Positions 46,507-56,041 are shown, counted from the stretch's first letter. The stretch: DNA of 64,000 nt from Sulfuricurvum sp. 17-40-25 (GCA_002282015.1 NCIJ01000003.1:62001-126000), one strand, 5' to 3'. Translations and numbers: made by a program. Notes: a model not told the origin generated them from the letters alone.

Positions 46507-47043
46507 ATGAACATCTCACTCGTCGGACGCCATATCGAACTAAGCGACGCCAATAAAGAACATATTCTCAATTCTATAGATTCACTTGAAAAATTTCACC
46601 TCGATCTCATCAGTGTCAATGCTGTTACCTCTATGAACGAACGTAAAAAAGGGGTAAACATAGAATTTACCATCAACATCGCGGGGAAAAATACCATCGT
46701 AATCACACAACGCAGTGATGATCTGTATGCTGCAGTAGACATCGCCATCGATCGTGCTCAAAAAGCTCTTCGTCGCTTACACGAAAGAGAAACTGATCAT
46801 CGCCATGTCGGCATCAACGAGGCCAAAGCCGCTGCTGCCGCTCCTATCGATCTGCACGCTGTTGGCGAGGGGATGGAGGACGAGATCGTCCCGACAGAAC
46901 TACTCCTCTACAAACCTCAAGAGGTCGGAGAAGTGATCGAATTGCTCAAAGAAAGCACTAAAGTGTTTGAAGTCTTTATGGATAATGATGGCAAAATGCG
47001 CGTTATGTATAAACGTAATGACGGCAAATTTGGACTGTATTAA
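46507..47043 (+). CDS. hpf: Long-form ribosome hibernation promoting factor
   Basis: This 178-residue protein dimerises 70S ribosomes into inactive 100S particles during stress. The N-terminal YfiA/HPF domain (about 1-100) reads NISLVGRHIELSDANKEHI and then SDDLYAAVDIAIDRAQKALRRL. The C-terminal dimerisation domain (about 120-175) reads VPTELLLYKPQEVGEVIELLK and ends MRVMYKRNDGKFGLY. The length matches the long HPF class. AAGGGGTCACCC precedes the ATG, and a strong promoter and AT-rich hairpins flank the gene, so it is monocistronic. Confidence 0.95.
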   Translation: MNISLVGRHIELSDANKEHILNSIDSLEKFHLDLISVNAVTSMNERKKGVNIEFTINIAGKNTIVITQRSDDLYAAVDIAIDRAQKALRRLHERETDHRHVGINEAKAAAAAPIDLHAVGEGMEDEIVPTELLLYKPQEVGEVIELLKESTKVFEVFMDNDGKMRVMYKRNDGKFGLY

Positions 47044-47053
47044 GCACTTCTCT

Positions 47054-47079
47054 TTCTTTTCTTTTTATAAAGAAAAGAA
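47054..47079 (+). terminator. AT-rich hairpin after hpf
   Basis: An 11-bp inverted repeat (TTCTTTTCTTT / AAAGAAAAGAA, 4-base loop) lies 10 bases after the hpf stop. Its strength is uncertain because it lacks GC and a distinct U-tract. Confidence 0.4.
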
Positions 47080-47092
47080 CCAAAAGAAAATC

Positions 47093-47167
47093 GCCTCCAC
47101 AACAAATCGCTGTCGGTACGCCTTCGCACGTATGCGGGCGACCTTGCTTCTTGTGTGTTATGGAGGC
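47093..47167 (-). terminator. Large structured hairpin after recG, possible repeat unit
   Basis: Arms of 12 bases (GCCTCCACAACA / TGTTATGGAGGC, 11 pairs) enclose 51 bases that contain GTCG/CGAC and CGCA-TACG-TGCG inner stems. On the minus strand the hairpin starts right after the recG stop codon and is followed by GATTTTCTTTT, so it may terminate the kdsA-recG run. The GC-rich, multi-stem form also resembles intergenic repeat elements. Confidence 0.55.
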
Positions 47168-48988
47168 CTAATTTATTTTATTTAAACATTCTTTTACTTC
47201 TCGCACTATTTCTTCATCTTCTGCCATATCTACCCATCGAAATTTATTACCGCTTTGGAGTCTACCCTCGAGCAAATCACCGCTTTTACGAAATTTTAAA
47301 TCCAGTGCCGCTATCTCAAAACCGCTCATACAGCTACCAAAGGATTCTAACCTTTCATTTTTACCCGTTGTGTTGGTATACAAATAACAATATCCCTGCA
47401 AACCCGTACGGCTGACACGTCCACGTAATTGGTGCAGTGTGGATAATCCCAACCGTTCGGCACCGACGATCACGACGGTAGAGAGACGCGGAAGTGAAAT
47501 GCCGACCTCTACAACCGTAGTGGCAAGTAAAATCGATCCTGTTTGGCGAAAATCGATCAAGACCTGCTCTTTTTCTTTGTCTTTTCCGTGCGTTACGTAA
47601 ACATTGTTAAACTTACTCTCCCAATACCCTCGTGCTTCTTCGATGCTTTGGTAGTTAATGCTCTCGCTTTGCTCTACGAGCGGATAGACGATCAAGACTT
47701 GATGATCTTGTGCTATTTCTGCGCGTATATGTTCTAACAAGGTAGTAAAATCGTTTTTATGGATGACTTTTGTCGCAATGTTTTTGACAAACGGTGTTTG
47801 GACGATCAGACTTACATCGATGTGTGCCGATTCGATCATCGCAAGGGTACGTGGTATAGGTGTGGCTGAGAACTGCAGAAAATGAGGTGCTGTGTCATTG
47901 TCGGTGAGTTTTGTGAGAGCATGGCGCTGTGCCGTTCCAAAGCGATGTTGTTCATCCACCATCACGAGCCCACACTCTGGCATAGGACGATGTAAAACCG
48001 CATGCGTACCGATGATAAAATCGTACTCCTCTAAGGAACCCTTTTTTGTTGCACTGGTCACCAGTACCGTTTTGAGATGCGGCAGATATTTCTGTGCCTC
48101 TTCGTACAGCTGGTTGGCCAAGATCGTCGTAGGTGCCATCAAGAGTGATCGATAGGGTTGCATCAACACAACCGAAGCAAAAATAACCATCGTTTTACCC
48201 GATCCCACATCCCCCACGATCATACGGCGTGCGGCATTGGGAGCGCGAAGGTCATGCGCAATATCCGCAATCGCATTTTTCTGATCATGCGTTAGCTCAA
48301 ACGGGAGGCTTTTCATCCATTCATCTGCACTGCTACTAGAGTGATAATGCGTTGGATGAAATCTGCGTTTATGGCGAAGGCGTCCCATATAATCGTACAG
48401 TTCTGCAAATTTAAGGGCATGGAGCTGTTGTTCATTCAGGGGTTTAGGCTGTGTCGGAAAATGAATATCGTATAAGGTTTGCGCAATAGCCTGTGGGATT
48501 CCCTCAGAGCATAGTGCCTCAACGGTAACCAACTGTTGTACCAAGCGACGCATTACATCAGCACGCAAGGGCGTTTTATACACAGGGACGATTGTGCCAA
48601 CTGCTGTGATTTTCATCGGTTGTATGATCTGCCAGCGCCCTTGTTCTAACATCGCTTTACCGCTAAAAAAACCGCGTGTCCCTTTGGGGAACTGATGTAT
48701 CATGTAGGGTCTTGGAGCGAAGATCACTCCCTCGAGCGTTGCCTCTAAGTTATGGACAAAAAAAGTGATTTTAAGCGTTTTAGGAGTGCGTGCGATGTGT
48801 TCAACAGTTGCATCAATAACACACGAAGCGTTATGCGTTAGTTCATGGCTGAGACGACGATCTTCAAAAGATGAGGGGGCGAGTATAGAGAGAGCTGTAA
48901 CACTGCTCACCCCTAATGTGTGAAGTTTTTTGGCTGTTTCTTCGTTACTTGGTAACAATGGCGTAGCTAAGATTGCGGATTTCACCAT
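47168..48988 (-). CDS. recG: ATP-dependent DNA helicase RecG
   Basis: This roughly 606-residue helicase remodels stalled forks and Holliday junctions. An N-terminal wedge-like region (about 15-220) is followed by Walker A IVGDVGSGKTMVIF near 250, LVMVDEQHRFG (DEQH box), QFSATPIPRTLAM, VYPLVEQSES, and the RecG-specific end motifs GAERLGLSTLHQLRGRVSRTGLQGYC and LRFRKSGDLLEGRLQSG-like sequence. The start is uncertain: the ATG at 48988 lies 44 bases inside the M16 gene without a clear Shine-Dalgarno, and a TTG shortly downstream is also possible. It is the last gene of the minus-strand run and appears smaller than E. coli RecG (693), as usual in Campylobacterota. Confidence 0.93.
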   Translation of the reverse strand: MVKSAILATPLLPSNEETAKKLHTLGVSSVTALSILAPSSFEDRRLSHELTHNASCVIDATVEHIARTPKTLKITFFVHNLEATLEGVIFAPRPYMIHQFPKGTRGFFSGKAMLEQGRWQIIQPMKITAVGTIVPVYKTPLRADVMRRLVQQLVTVEALCSEGIPQAIAQTLYDIHFPTQPKPLNEQQLHALKFAELYDYMGRLRHKRRFHPTHYHSSSSADEWMKSLPFELTHDQKNAIADIAHDLRAPNAARRMIVGDVGSGKTMVIFASVVLMQPYRSLLMAPTTILANQLYEEAQKYLPHLKTVLVTSATKKGSLEEYDFIIGTHAVLHRPMPECGLVMVDEQHRFGTAQRHALTKLTDNDTAPHFLQFSATPIPRTLAMIESAHIDVSLIVQTPFVKNIATKVIHKNDFTTLLEHIRAEIAQDHQVLIVYPLVEQSESINYQSIEEARGYWESKFNNVYVTHGKDKEKEQVLIDFRQTGSILLATTVVEVGISLPRLSTVVIVGAERLGLSTLHQLRGRVSRTGLQGYCYLYTNTTGKNERLESFGSCMSGFEIAALDLKFRKSGDLLEGRLQSGNKFRWVDMAEDEEIVREVKECLNKIN

Positions 48989-50231
48989 GGCGTTTGATAA
49001 AGTCATTGAGATCATCCAATGACAACTCACTGATTAGTTTGAGCTCTGCTAGTGAGTGCCCTAATGGTTTTCCACCGTAGTACTCACCAAAAGTTCGCCC
49101 AAGACGTTGAGAGAGTGTTTCTACGCGCATCGGTTCTGAACCCAGCATAAATTTTTTCGCTTGATCGAGTTCTGATTGGGTTACGCCGCTCGTGACAAAG
49201 GTGTCAATCACTTCGGCAACGGTTTTTTTGGCTTCGGCTTGAGATTCCAGTTTGGTCTGGAGATATCCACTGAAATACGTATGCGTTTTAGCAACACCCA
49301 AACGTGAATAAGCAGAATACGCTAACCCGCGTTTAACACGAATCTCTTCCATCATGCGGCTACCAAATCCACTCGAGCCTAAGACGAACATCGCCACACG
49401 TGATTTGTAAAACTCTGTATCACCCTCACGCATCGCAAACGGTGCACCGAAATACAAATACGCTTGTTCCGTACTAGGGCGTTTTAAAATGGACTCTTTA
49501 GGTGTTTTACGAGGCTCATAGTAACGCTCTTTGGTTTTGGTACCTACGCTAAAGTCTTTGAGTAATTTGGCCACTTTTTCTTTTGCAGTTACTGCATCTA
49601 TATCACCACCAATAACGATGAGGGCATTCGACAAGACTCTATGTTGAGCCAAAAAGCTTTTGACTTCCTCGAGCTTTAACTGGGCAATCGATTCTTTGGT
49701 CCCGATGTTTGGAATGGCCATCGGCGTTCCCTCAAATAAAATCGCTTTGAGTTCATCGGAGGCTACCGTATCAAAATCTGCTTCTTTGCGAGCGATGTCA
49801 CTCAAGGCTCTGGTTTTGACTTTTGCCAATGTCTCTTCGGTAAGGTTTGGTTCTTTGAGCAATTCTGCCATCAAAGACAGTCCTGTATCCAGCTCTTCTT
49901 TGAGTGTGCCCAATTCTATGACAAAGGACTCCTTACCTACGTTGGTACTGAGCTGAATTGCTCGTGCATCCAGTGCATCCGCAAAACCAACGGCTCCGCG
50001 TTTGAGCGTCCCCTCGTTCATCATTTTTGCGCTGATACGTGCTAAACCAGCACTTTTACCCTCATCGATACTGCCGCTGCCTGTAAATACCAACTGCATT
50101 GATACCAAAGGTAAGCGCTTGTCTTCTTCATGAATAAAAGGGATTTTTACCCCTTTAACGTCTATATAGTCTAAAGTAGTTGCCATTAGTGTCTGCCCTA
50201 AAAATAAAATCGTTGCTAAAAGGTGTTTCAA
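48945..50231 (-). CDS. M16-family protein lacking the zinc motif
   Basis: This 428-residue protein has a signal peptide (about 1-18, HLLATILFLGQTLMATT) and the two-lobe M16 fold: LVSMQLVFTGSGSIDEGKSAG, VIGGDIDAVTA, GSSGFGSRMMEEIRVKRGLAYSAYSRLG. Active M16 peptidases need HxxEH in the segment GLAHFLEHMLFKGT; here it is GLARISAKMMNEGT, so no zinc ligands remain. The C-terminal Arg/Tyr motif is retained. It therefore resembles the non-catalytic partner subunits of the family, or a divergent periplasmic enzyme. It overlaps mqnC by 4 bases upstream and recG downstream. Confidence 0.85.
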   Translation of the reverse strand: MKHLLATILFLGQTLMATTLDYIDVKGVKIPFIHEEDKRLPLVSMQLVFTGSGSIDEGKSAGLARISAKMMNEGTLKRGAVGFADALDARAIQLSTNVGKESFVIELGTLKEELDTGLSLMAELLKEPNLTEETLAKVKTRALSDIARKEADFDTVASDELKAILFEGTPMAIPNIGTKESIAQLKLEEVKSFLAQHRVLSNALIVIGGDIDAVTAKEKVAKLLKDFSVGTKTKERYYEPRKTPKESILKRPSTEQAYLYFGAPFAMREGDTEFYKSRVAMFVLGSSGFGSRMMEEIRVKRGLAYSAYSRLGVAKTHTYFSGYLQTKLESQAEAKKTVAEVIDTFVTSGVTQSELDQAKKFMLGSEPMRVETLSQRLGRTFGEYYGGKPLGHSLAELKLISELSLDDLNDFIKRHGEIRNLSYAIVTK

Positions 50232-51274
50232 GCAAATTTCTCTAACGTCTCATACGCGGTGTTACGGATAGCAGGGATTTCGCCTATATCATGAATAAGA
50301 CGTATCATCTCTTCTTTTGCCATACGAAAACCTGCACCCGCACTTCGCACTACGTTTTCTTCCATCATCGTAGAGCCCAGATCATTGGCACCGTACAACA
50401 ATGCCATTTGACCTACATACGGCCCTTGCGTCACCCATGAGCTTTGGATGTTTTGAAAATTATCCAAGAACAAACGTGAAACTGCCAAAAGACGTAAATA
50501 ACGGTTGGAGGATTGTTTTTGTATCTCAGGATGTTCTTGGATCAGTTGTGTGTTCATCCCCTGAAACGACCACATGATAAACGCACGAAAACCACCCGTC
50601 TCGTCTTGTAAATCACGGATAAGATTCCAATGCTCTACGATCTCTTCGTCGGTCTCAACCGTACCGTACATCATCGTAGCCGTTGACATGATCCCCAGTT
50701 TATGCGCTTCACGGTGAACTTCTAGCCATACCGCACTGTCAATCTTTTTAGGTGCGATGATGTCACGTACACGGTCACTGAGTATTTCTGCACCAGCGCC
50801 CGGTATGGATGATAACCCTTTAGCATGAAGACGTGATAAACACTCTTGGATCGTGATCTTGGAGACTTTAGCAATGTAGTCCAGTTCGATCGAAGAAAAA
50901 CCGTGAATCGTGATGGTCGGGTATTTGAGATGGATGTGCTCTACGAGGTCTTCGTACCACTCGATCTTGAGTTTTGGGTGGACTCCGCCTTGGAACAATA
51001 TCTGCGTTCCGCCGATCTCCAAAAGCTCATCGATTTTTTGATCGATCTCTTCGAATGTCAGGACATACGCATCATCGGCTTTTGGACTGCGGTAAAACGC
51101 ACAAAACTTACAATCTACCCAACACACGTTGGTATAGTTGATATTACGATCAACGACAAACGTTGTGATCCCTTTTGGATGCAGTTCACGCTTACGCGCG
51201 GTTGCCATTTTCCCCAGTTCTTTGAGATCGCCATTATGTATGAGGTCTAATGCCTGTTCTTTGGTAAGTCGCAT
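50228..51274 (-). CDS. mqnC: Cyclic dehypoxanthine futalosine synthase
   Basis: This 348-residue radical SAM enzyme makes cyclic dehypoxanthinyl futalosine in the futalosine menaquinone pathway. The cluster motif CWVDCKFCAFYR (CxxxCxxC) lies near 55-65, then QILFQGGVHPKLKIEWYEDL, IPGAGAEILSDRVRDIIAPKK and FIMWSFQGMNTQLI, all typical of MqnC. The conserved end MMEENVVRSAGAGFRM is present. AGGTACC is upstream of the ATG. It overlaps the M16 gene by 4 bases and follows nusB after 8. Presence of MqnC implies that quinone is made by the futalosine route. Confidence 0.95.
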   Translation of the reverse strand: MRLTKEQALDLIHNGDLKELGKMATARKRELHPKGITTFVVDRNINYTNVCWVDCKFCAFYRSPKADDAYVLTFEEIDQKIDELLEIGGTQILFQGGVHPKLKIEWYEDLVEHIHLKYPTITIHGFSSIELDYIAKVSKITIQECLSRLHAKGLSSIPGAGAEILSDRVRDIIAPKKIDSAVWLEVHREAHKLGIMSTATMMYGTVETDEEIVEHWNLIRDLQDETGGFRAFIMWSFQGMNTQLIQEHPEIQKQSSNRYLRLLAVSRLFLDNFQNIQSSWVTQGPYVGQMALLYGANDLGSTMMEENVVRSAGAGFRMAKEEMIRLIHDIGEIPAIRNTAYETLEKFA

Positions 51275-51282
51275 AGTGGTAC

Positions 51283-51681
51283 CTATTTGTCTTTTGCAAT
51301 GGCATCAAGAACACCATTGATGAATTTTGGCGATTGCTCACTGCCAAATGCTTTGGTTACTTCAATGGCTTCGTTGATAATCACAGCAGAATCAAGTTCC
51401 CCAAACATGATCTCATAAGCACCTAAACGCAAGGTCGCACGCTCGATCGAACCCAAACGATCAAAATCCCAGTCTTTTAGGTGTTTGTCGATTGCTTCAT
51501 CGACGGGTGTCAAATGTTCCACCACCCCTTTGAAAAGATCAAGTGCAAAATCACGCTGTTTATTACGAATCTTTTTTTCTTCTAGAATCTCATCACTAAA
51601 ATCAAGAATACTTTGATTGCCTAAATCATAAGCGTACAACAGACTTACAACAGCCATACGGGCTTGATGTCGTGTCGCCAT
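51283..51681 (-). CDS. nusB: Transcription antitermination factor NusB
   Basis: This 132-residue all-helical protein binds boxA RNA with S10 in rRNA antitermination. The opening TRHQARMAVVSLLYAYDLGN, the middle DKHLKDWDFDRLGSIERATLRLGAYEIMF and the end INEAIEVTKAFGSEQSPKFINGVLDAI are the full NusB signature. It begins within the ribH stop codon (TAATG, one-base overlap), the usual ribH-nusB pairing. Confidence 0.96.
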   Translation of the reverse strand: MATRHQARMAVVSLLYAYDLGNQSILDFSDEILEEKKIRNKQRDFALDLFKGVVEHLTPVDEAIDKHLKDWDFDRLGSIERATLRLGAYEIMFGELDSAVIINEAIEVTKAFGSEQSPKFINGVLDAIAKDK

Positions 51682-52151
51682 TACGCCTCCATCGCTTCAT
51701 AAAGGTCAAGTAATTCGATAACAACCGTCATCGCTTCGAACCCTTTGTTACCCGCTTTTGTACCTGCACGCTCGATGGCTTGCTCAATCGTATCCGTAGT
51801 CAGTAGACCAAACGATACCGGTTTTTTATGTTTAAGACTCACGGTTGCGATACCTTTGGTAGCTTCTGCTGAGACATAATCAAAATGAGGAGTCGAACCA
51901 CGGATAACCGCACCCAATGCACACACGGCATCGTATTTTCCGCTGTTTAGAAGCTGATCGATGACCATCGGAAGTTCAAATGCACCCGGGGCAAGAACAT
52001 GGGTCAAATCGTTATCATCACCACCGTGACGTGAGAAGGCATCTTTTGCCCCTTCTACGAGTCTGTCAACGATAAAATGGTTCCATCGTGTACTGACAAT
52101 CGCTACTTTTTTTCCGGCACGAACGCGCAAGTTTCCTTCGATAAGTTTCAT
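51681..52151 (-). CDS. ribH: 6,7-dimethyl-8-ribityllumazine synthase
   Basis: This 156-residue enzyme condenses two precursors to lumazine, the penultimate step to riboflavin, and assembles into large shells. [61 protein letters not shown] and [24 protein letters not shown] are all conserved, including the His of PHFDYV. AAGGATAAACACA precedes the ATG. It follows kdsA by 5 bases. Confidence 0.97.
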   Translation of the reverse strand: MKLIEGNLRVRAGKKVAIVSTRWNHFIVDRLVEGAKDAFSRHGGDDNDLTHVLAPGAFELPMVIDQLLNSGKYDAVCALGAVIRGSTPHFDYVSAEATKGIATVSLKHKKPVSFGLLTTDTIEQAIERAGTKAGNKGFEAMTVVIELLDLYEAMEA

Positions 52152-52156
52152 TGTGT

Positions 52157-52954
52157 TTATCCTTTTATTGCATCTAGTTTTAATAATGTCTCTGTGAGTG
52201 TACTTAATTGCTCTAATGTTAGCATATTTGGACCGTCACTCAAAGCGCATGTCGGATCAAAATGGGTCTCAAAGAAAAATCCATCCACTCCAACGGCTGC
52301 TGCTGCACGTGCCAGATGAGGGACCATCGAACTGTCTCCCCCTGTTTTACCGCCGCCGATACCCGGCATCTGAACCGAGTGAGTCGCGTCAAAGATAACG
52401 GGAGCAAATTGGCGCATAATGTGTAATGAACGCATATCGACTACCAAATTACCGTATCCGAAACTCGATCCGCGTTCGCACAAAAAGACCCCATGTTTTT
52501 GGGATGCTTCGTAGCTTAGTTCATCACATCCGCGTGTTCTGAGTACTTTCATTACGGAGTACTGCATGTCACTAGGGGTCATAAACTGACCCTTTTTGAT
52601 GTTCACAATTTTATCGGTTTTTCCCGCAGCTACGAGTAAATCGGTCTGACGACACAAAAAAGCAGGGATTTGAAGCATGTCCACTACCTCAGCGGCTATT
52701 GGAACCTGATAGCTCTCATGAACATCGGTGACGATCTTGAATCCAAAGTCTTCTTTAACTTTTTGCAATAGTCGTAAACCCTCTTGCAGTCCTGGTCCGC
52801 GGTAGCTCTCCAAAGAAGTACGATTTGCTTTGTCAAAACTGGATTTAAAATAAAAATCAAACCGCGGATCGTTGTGATAACGCTCAAGTTGTTTGGCAAT
52901 TTTAAAAAGATTTTCTTCACTTTCAATTACACATGGTCCCGCCATCAATACCAT
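52157..52954 (-). CDS. kdsA: 2-dehydro-3-deoxyphosphooctonate aldolase (KDO8P synthase)
   Basis: This 265-residue enzyme joins arabinose-5-phosphate and phosphoenolpyruvate to KDO-8-phosphate for the inner core of lipopolysaccharide. Conserved blocks: [73 protein letters not shown], and [21 protein letters not shown]. The Cys near residue 8 (AGPCVIE) fits metal-dependent forms of the family. AGGAGC precedes the ATG. First gene of kdsA-ribH-nusB-mqnC-M16-recG. Confidence 0.96.
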   Translation of the reverse strand: MVLMAGPCVIESEENLFKIAKQLERYHNDPRFDFYFKSSFDKANRTSLESYRGPGLQEGLRLLQKVKEDFGFKIVTDVHESYQVPIAAEVVDMLQIPAFLCRQTDLLVAAGKTDKIVNIKKGQFMTPSDMQYSVMKVLRTRGCDELSYEASQKHGVFLCERGSSFGYGNLVVDMRSLHIMRQFAPVIFDATHSVQMPGIGGGKTGGDSSMVPHLARAAAAVGVDGFFFETHFDPTCALSDGPNMLTLEQLSTLTETLLKLDAIKG

Positions 52955-52999
52955 AAAAAGCTCCTATGTGTTTAATGACGTATTGTACTTGCGATTAGA

Positions 53000-54229
53000 T
53001 TAAAATCCCATTCGACATGTACGTTTGTTTTGCGGGATAAGTTCTACCCCTTTTGCGCATTGACGATGTAGGAGATAACGGTACCCACGCATGATTATCG
53101 CTTTGATAACATACCCTACTACACCGCTAAAGCGTATCCAGCCCAACAGTGAAACACTCGCATAGTTTCCACCAAGGGCAATCATCATCCCCTTAAGCTT
53201 GATATTCGAAGGGCTCATCGGATTTCCTTGAATCAGTGCTAGGATATTCATAGCGGCACTTAACCCACTGGCTTCTGCACCTTGTGCTGTAGGAGGGACC
53301 AGTTTTCCCTCGAGATCATGAAGCTCTGCAATATCCCCTGCCGCAAAGACCCCATCATACTCCACCACGCGCATATACTCATCGACGATCAACTGGGATT
53401 TTTTGTTTTTCGCTACTTTCATCCCCTCCGTCAATGTCGAAGCAACAATCCCACCGGTAAAAATCATAAAATCAAAACAAACAGCTTCACTTCCGTTAAG
53501 AGTAAGCGCGTGTTCTTGTACCGAGGTAATACGTGAGTGATTAATAATATTGACCCCTAGCTGAATCAACCGTTTAGTCGCGTGTTTGATCAAATATTCT
53601 TCCATCCCTTCCAAGACTGTCTCATGTGGAATGATCAAGAAAATATGGATATTGTCGCATGTGAGCGTATTGTCTTTGTGAAAAACACGGATATAGTTGG
53701 CCATCTCTGCGGCAATCTCAACACCGCTAAGTCCACCGCCGCCGATGACGATGTTAAAAGGCTCAGCACACCATCCACCCTCACTCTCCATACGTTGATA
53801 CAAACGCTGTTCAAATTGCTGTTTAAAGGATAATGCACTTTGTAATGTCTTGACCCCATGAGAATATTGGCGTAATCCTTCGGTCCCTCCATTGTACGCT
53901 GTACGGCTTCCTGTACACAATAGTAAATAGTCATACGAATGCCCTGAGATATTGCCTATAATGTGCTTGGCTTCGTAATCCACTTCTCGTATCGTGTCTT
54001 TAATATAGGTCACATGATTACCGTAACTCAGACAAAGTGCGACCAGGTCAATCATCACACGCGTCATTGAACATTCATTGGCAATAAGCTCGTAGGCTTC
54101 TGTCTGTAAATAGTGATACGGATGTTGATCGATCAGGACAACATCACACTCACCCCAAGCAGCCAAAGTCTTTAGGGCCTGTACACCAGCATAACCCCCA
54201 CCCACTATAATAACGCGTTTACGTGCCAT
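53000..54229 (-). CDS. ndh: Type II NADH dehydrogenase (NDH-2-like)
   Basis: This 409-residue FAD flavoprotein probably passes electrons from NADH to the quinone pool without pumping protons. FAD motif: RVIIVGGGYAGVQALKTLA at the start; NAD motif: NIVIGGGGLSGVEIAAEMANYI near 165. The C-terminal FAD loop is YDGVFAAGDIAELHDLEGKLVPPTAQGAEASGL near 300. The end (about 365-409) has an amphipathic, Arg-rich helix suitable for membrane attachment. Monocistronic between kdsA and the BaiN gene. Sulfide:quinone reductase is a less likely alternative, because the Cys pair expected there is absent. Confidence 0.88.
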   Translation of the reverse strand: MARKRVIIVGGGYAGVQALKTLAAWGECDVVLIDQHPYHYLQTEAYELIANECSMTRVMIDLVALCLSYGNHVTYIKDTIREVDYEAKHIIGNISGHSYDYLLLCTGSRTAYNGGTEGLRQYSHGVKTLQSALSFKQQFEQRLYQRMESEGGWCAEPFNIVIGGGGLSGVEIAAEMANYIRVFHKDNTLTCDNIHIFLIIPHETVLEGMEEYLIKHATKRLIQLGVNIINHSRITSVQEHALTLNGSEAVCFDFMIFTGGIVASTLTEGMKVAKNKKSQLIVDEYMRVVEYDGVFAAGDIAELHDLEGKLVPPTAQGAEASGLSAAMNILALIQGNPMSPSNIKLKGMMIALGGNYASVSLLGWIRFSGVVGYVIKAIIMRGYRYLLHRQCAKGVELIPQNKRTCRMGF

Positions 54230-54268
54230 ACTAAATTCCTTATGAGAATGCTATTAAAAAAGATTATA

Positions 54269-55429
54269 TCATTTTATCGAATTATTGTTCACCACACTCG
54301 TTGCACATACCACGGCAGAACTAAACGCCCATTGGAAATTATACCCGCCAAGCTCACCTGTCACATCTACTGTTTCACCGATAAAATACAACCCTTTGAC
54401 TTTCGTGCTTTGCATCGTATGTGGTTCAAGCTCTTCGCATGCCAGTCCTCCCCGACACACTTCGGCTTTGGTCAGTCCAAAAGTTCCTGAGGGTGCCATT
54501 TTATAATTTTGGATCAAAGAAAGTTTTGAGCGTTCGTCTACATTTAATCGGTTACACGGTTTGTCTTCCAATCCAATCGCTTCCAAAAAGGCTTTGCTGA
54601 ATCGTTTGGGCAACGGCAATCCGGTACTGAGCAATTTTTTTTCGTTTTCAAGACTCTTCAAATCAAGATCAGGACAAAAGTTAATACTAATCTCACCACG
54701 ATGCCAATACAGCGATGCCGACAGCACTACAGGACCGCTGATTCCTTTGTGCGCGAATAAAAGATCTTCGTCCAATATTTTGCCCGCGACCATAATACGA
54801 GCTTTAACGCTTACGCCACTGAGCTCTTTCATCCAAAACTCTTTGGGTTGTAACGTCAATCCAACTAATGCGGGAGCGAAGGGAATAATAGAGTGCCCAT
54901 ACTCCTGCGCGATTTTTAGACCGATGTCACTGGCACCCAGTGCTTTGTAGCTTGCACCGCCCGTTGCTACCACTACGTGTGAAGCGCTAAACTTTGCTTT
55001 GTCCGTAGTGACGATAAACGGTGAATTTCCCTCAACTGACACAATATTGTGCCCCATAAGCATCTCGCTTCCGCGTGATTTTTCCAATAAAATCGAAATA
55101 ACCTCATCCGAACTTTTGGGACAAAAATAATAACGCTCTTTACGTATGACGGGACGAAGCCCGCCATTATGAAAATACCGTAACAATGCTTCTTTGGAAA
55201 ACACACCCAGCGCATGAGAGACCAGCGATTCTTTTCCCAAAAAATGGCTCGCGTTTACTTCAACATTGGTCAGATTGCATTTTCCACCGCCTGAGGCTTT
55301 GAGTTTGAGTGCGGGCTTCATATTGCCCTCTATGAGTGCGACTTTTAACGAACTCTTTTCGCGCAGCTGCGCCGCGCACATGAGTCCACTTGCCCCTGCT
55401 CCTAAGATGATGACATCAAAATGCCTCAC
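54269..55429 (-). CDS. BaiN/RdsA-type FAD flavoprotein (HI0933-like)
   Basis: This 386-residue NAD(P)/FAD oxidoreductase belongs to the HI0933/YhiN/BaiN group. Conserved: HFDVIILGAGASGLMCAAQL at the N-terminus, KLKASGGGKCNLTNVEV near 50, ATGGASYKALGASDIGLKIAQEYGHSI, LLFAHKGISGPVVLSASLYW and the C-terminal GLYFIGETVDVTGELGGYNFQWAFSSA. Members are flavoproteins of unclear substrate (a bile-acid reductase in gut clostridia). It overlaps msrQ by 4 bases, so it may share redox chemistry with the MsrPQ system, but that is only context. Confidence 0.9.
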   Translation of the reverse strand: MRHFDVIILGAGASGLMCAAQLREKSSLKVALIEGNMKPALKLKASGGGKCNLTNVEVNASHFLGKESLVSHALGVFSKEALLRYFHNGGLRPVIRKERYYFCPKSSDEVISILLEKSRGSEMLMGHNIVSVEGNSPFIVTTDKAKFSASHVVVATGGASYKALGASDIGLKIAQEYGHSIIPFAPALVGLTLQPKEFWMKELSGVSVKARIMVAGKILDEDLLFAHKGISGPVVLSASLYWHRGEISINFCPDLDLKSLENEKKLLSTGLPLPKRFSKAFLEAIGLEDKPCNRLNVDERSKLSLIQNYKMAPSGTFGLTKAEVCRGGLACEELEPHTMQSTKVKGLYFIGETVDVTGELGGYNFQWAFSSAVVCATSVVNNNSIK

Positions 55430-56034
55430 CGCTTCACCAGCCGTAGTGCCAATAATAAAAAGAGGGTTCCGACAACCGTAACATTTGTTAGTGTGATCGT
55501 TTTATGACTCATCAGATAATGGATCGCGATGAGCACCACTGCAATATAGACCAGTTTATGCCATGACCGAAATTTTGCAAACAATTTTTTGCTTGAGGTG
55601 AGTGCCATCAAGAATAAAATTAAAAAAGCACCCATACCAAAAGCGATAAACGGTTTAGTCATCACTTCATGCTGTACACCAAACAGATCAAACTGCTGAT
55701 CGATTCCAATAAACATCAACGCATGGATCAACGCGTAAAAAAAGGCAAACAGTCCCAATAAACGGCGATATTTTAGAAGATTGATCCCGATGTAACTGCG
55801 CAACGGTGTGACTAACAGTGTTAGTGCCAAGAGCCACAAAGCACTGTTTCCCACAAGGTCACTCAAAAATTTCAACGGGTCGGTAGGTGTTCTCGTCAAT
55901 ACCAGATGAACATACCCTTCCAAATACACCAAACCATCATACAGCCACTGCGGATGAAATTCAACACTAAACCGTAATGCCGCATAAAGAAGCGGTAACA
56001 GCGCCCCTAGCCAAATCAACACTCGCAAAATCAA
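55426..56034 (-). CDS. msrQ: Heme-binding quinol:MsrP oxidoreductase subunit MsrQ
   Basis: This 202-residue integral membrane protein has five or six helices and belongs to the YedZ family. It passes electrons from the quinol pool or a flavin reductase to MsrP. Heme-ligand His residues are recognisable in FYALIHALMFIG, WHKLVYIAVVLIAIHYLMSH. The plan (N-terminal anchor, TLLVTPLRSYIGINLLKYRRLLGLFAF) is standard. It follows msrP by 7 bases and overlaps the BaiN gene by 4. Confidence 0.93.
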   Translation of the reverse strand: MILRVLIWLGALLPLLYAALRFSVEFHPQWLYDGLVYLEGYVHLVLTRTPTDPLKFLSDLVGNSALWLLALTLLVTPLRSYIGINLLKYRRLLGLFAFFYALIHALMFIGIDQQFDLFGVQHEVMTKPFIAFGMGAFLILFLMALTSSKKLFAKFRSWHKLVYIAVVLIAIHYLMSHKTITLTNVTVVGTLFLLLALRLVKR

Positions 56035-56041
56035 ACCTCTT

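Noticed and set aside
47054-47167. CRISPR-like or phage-attachment structure between hpf and recG
   Set aside because: There is only one palindromic unit and no repeated spacing or duplicated tRNA segment.
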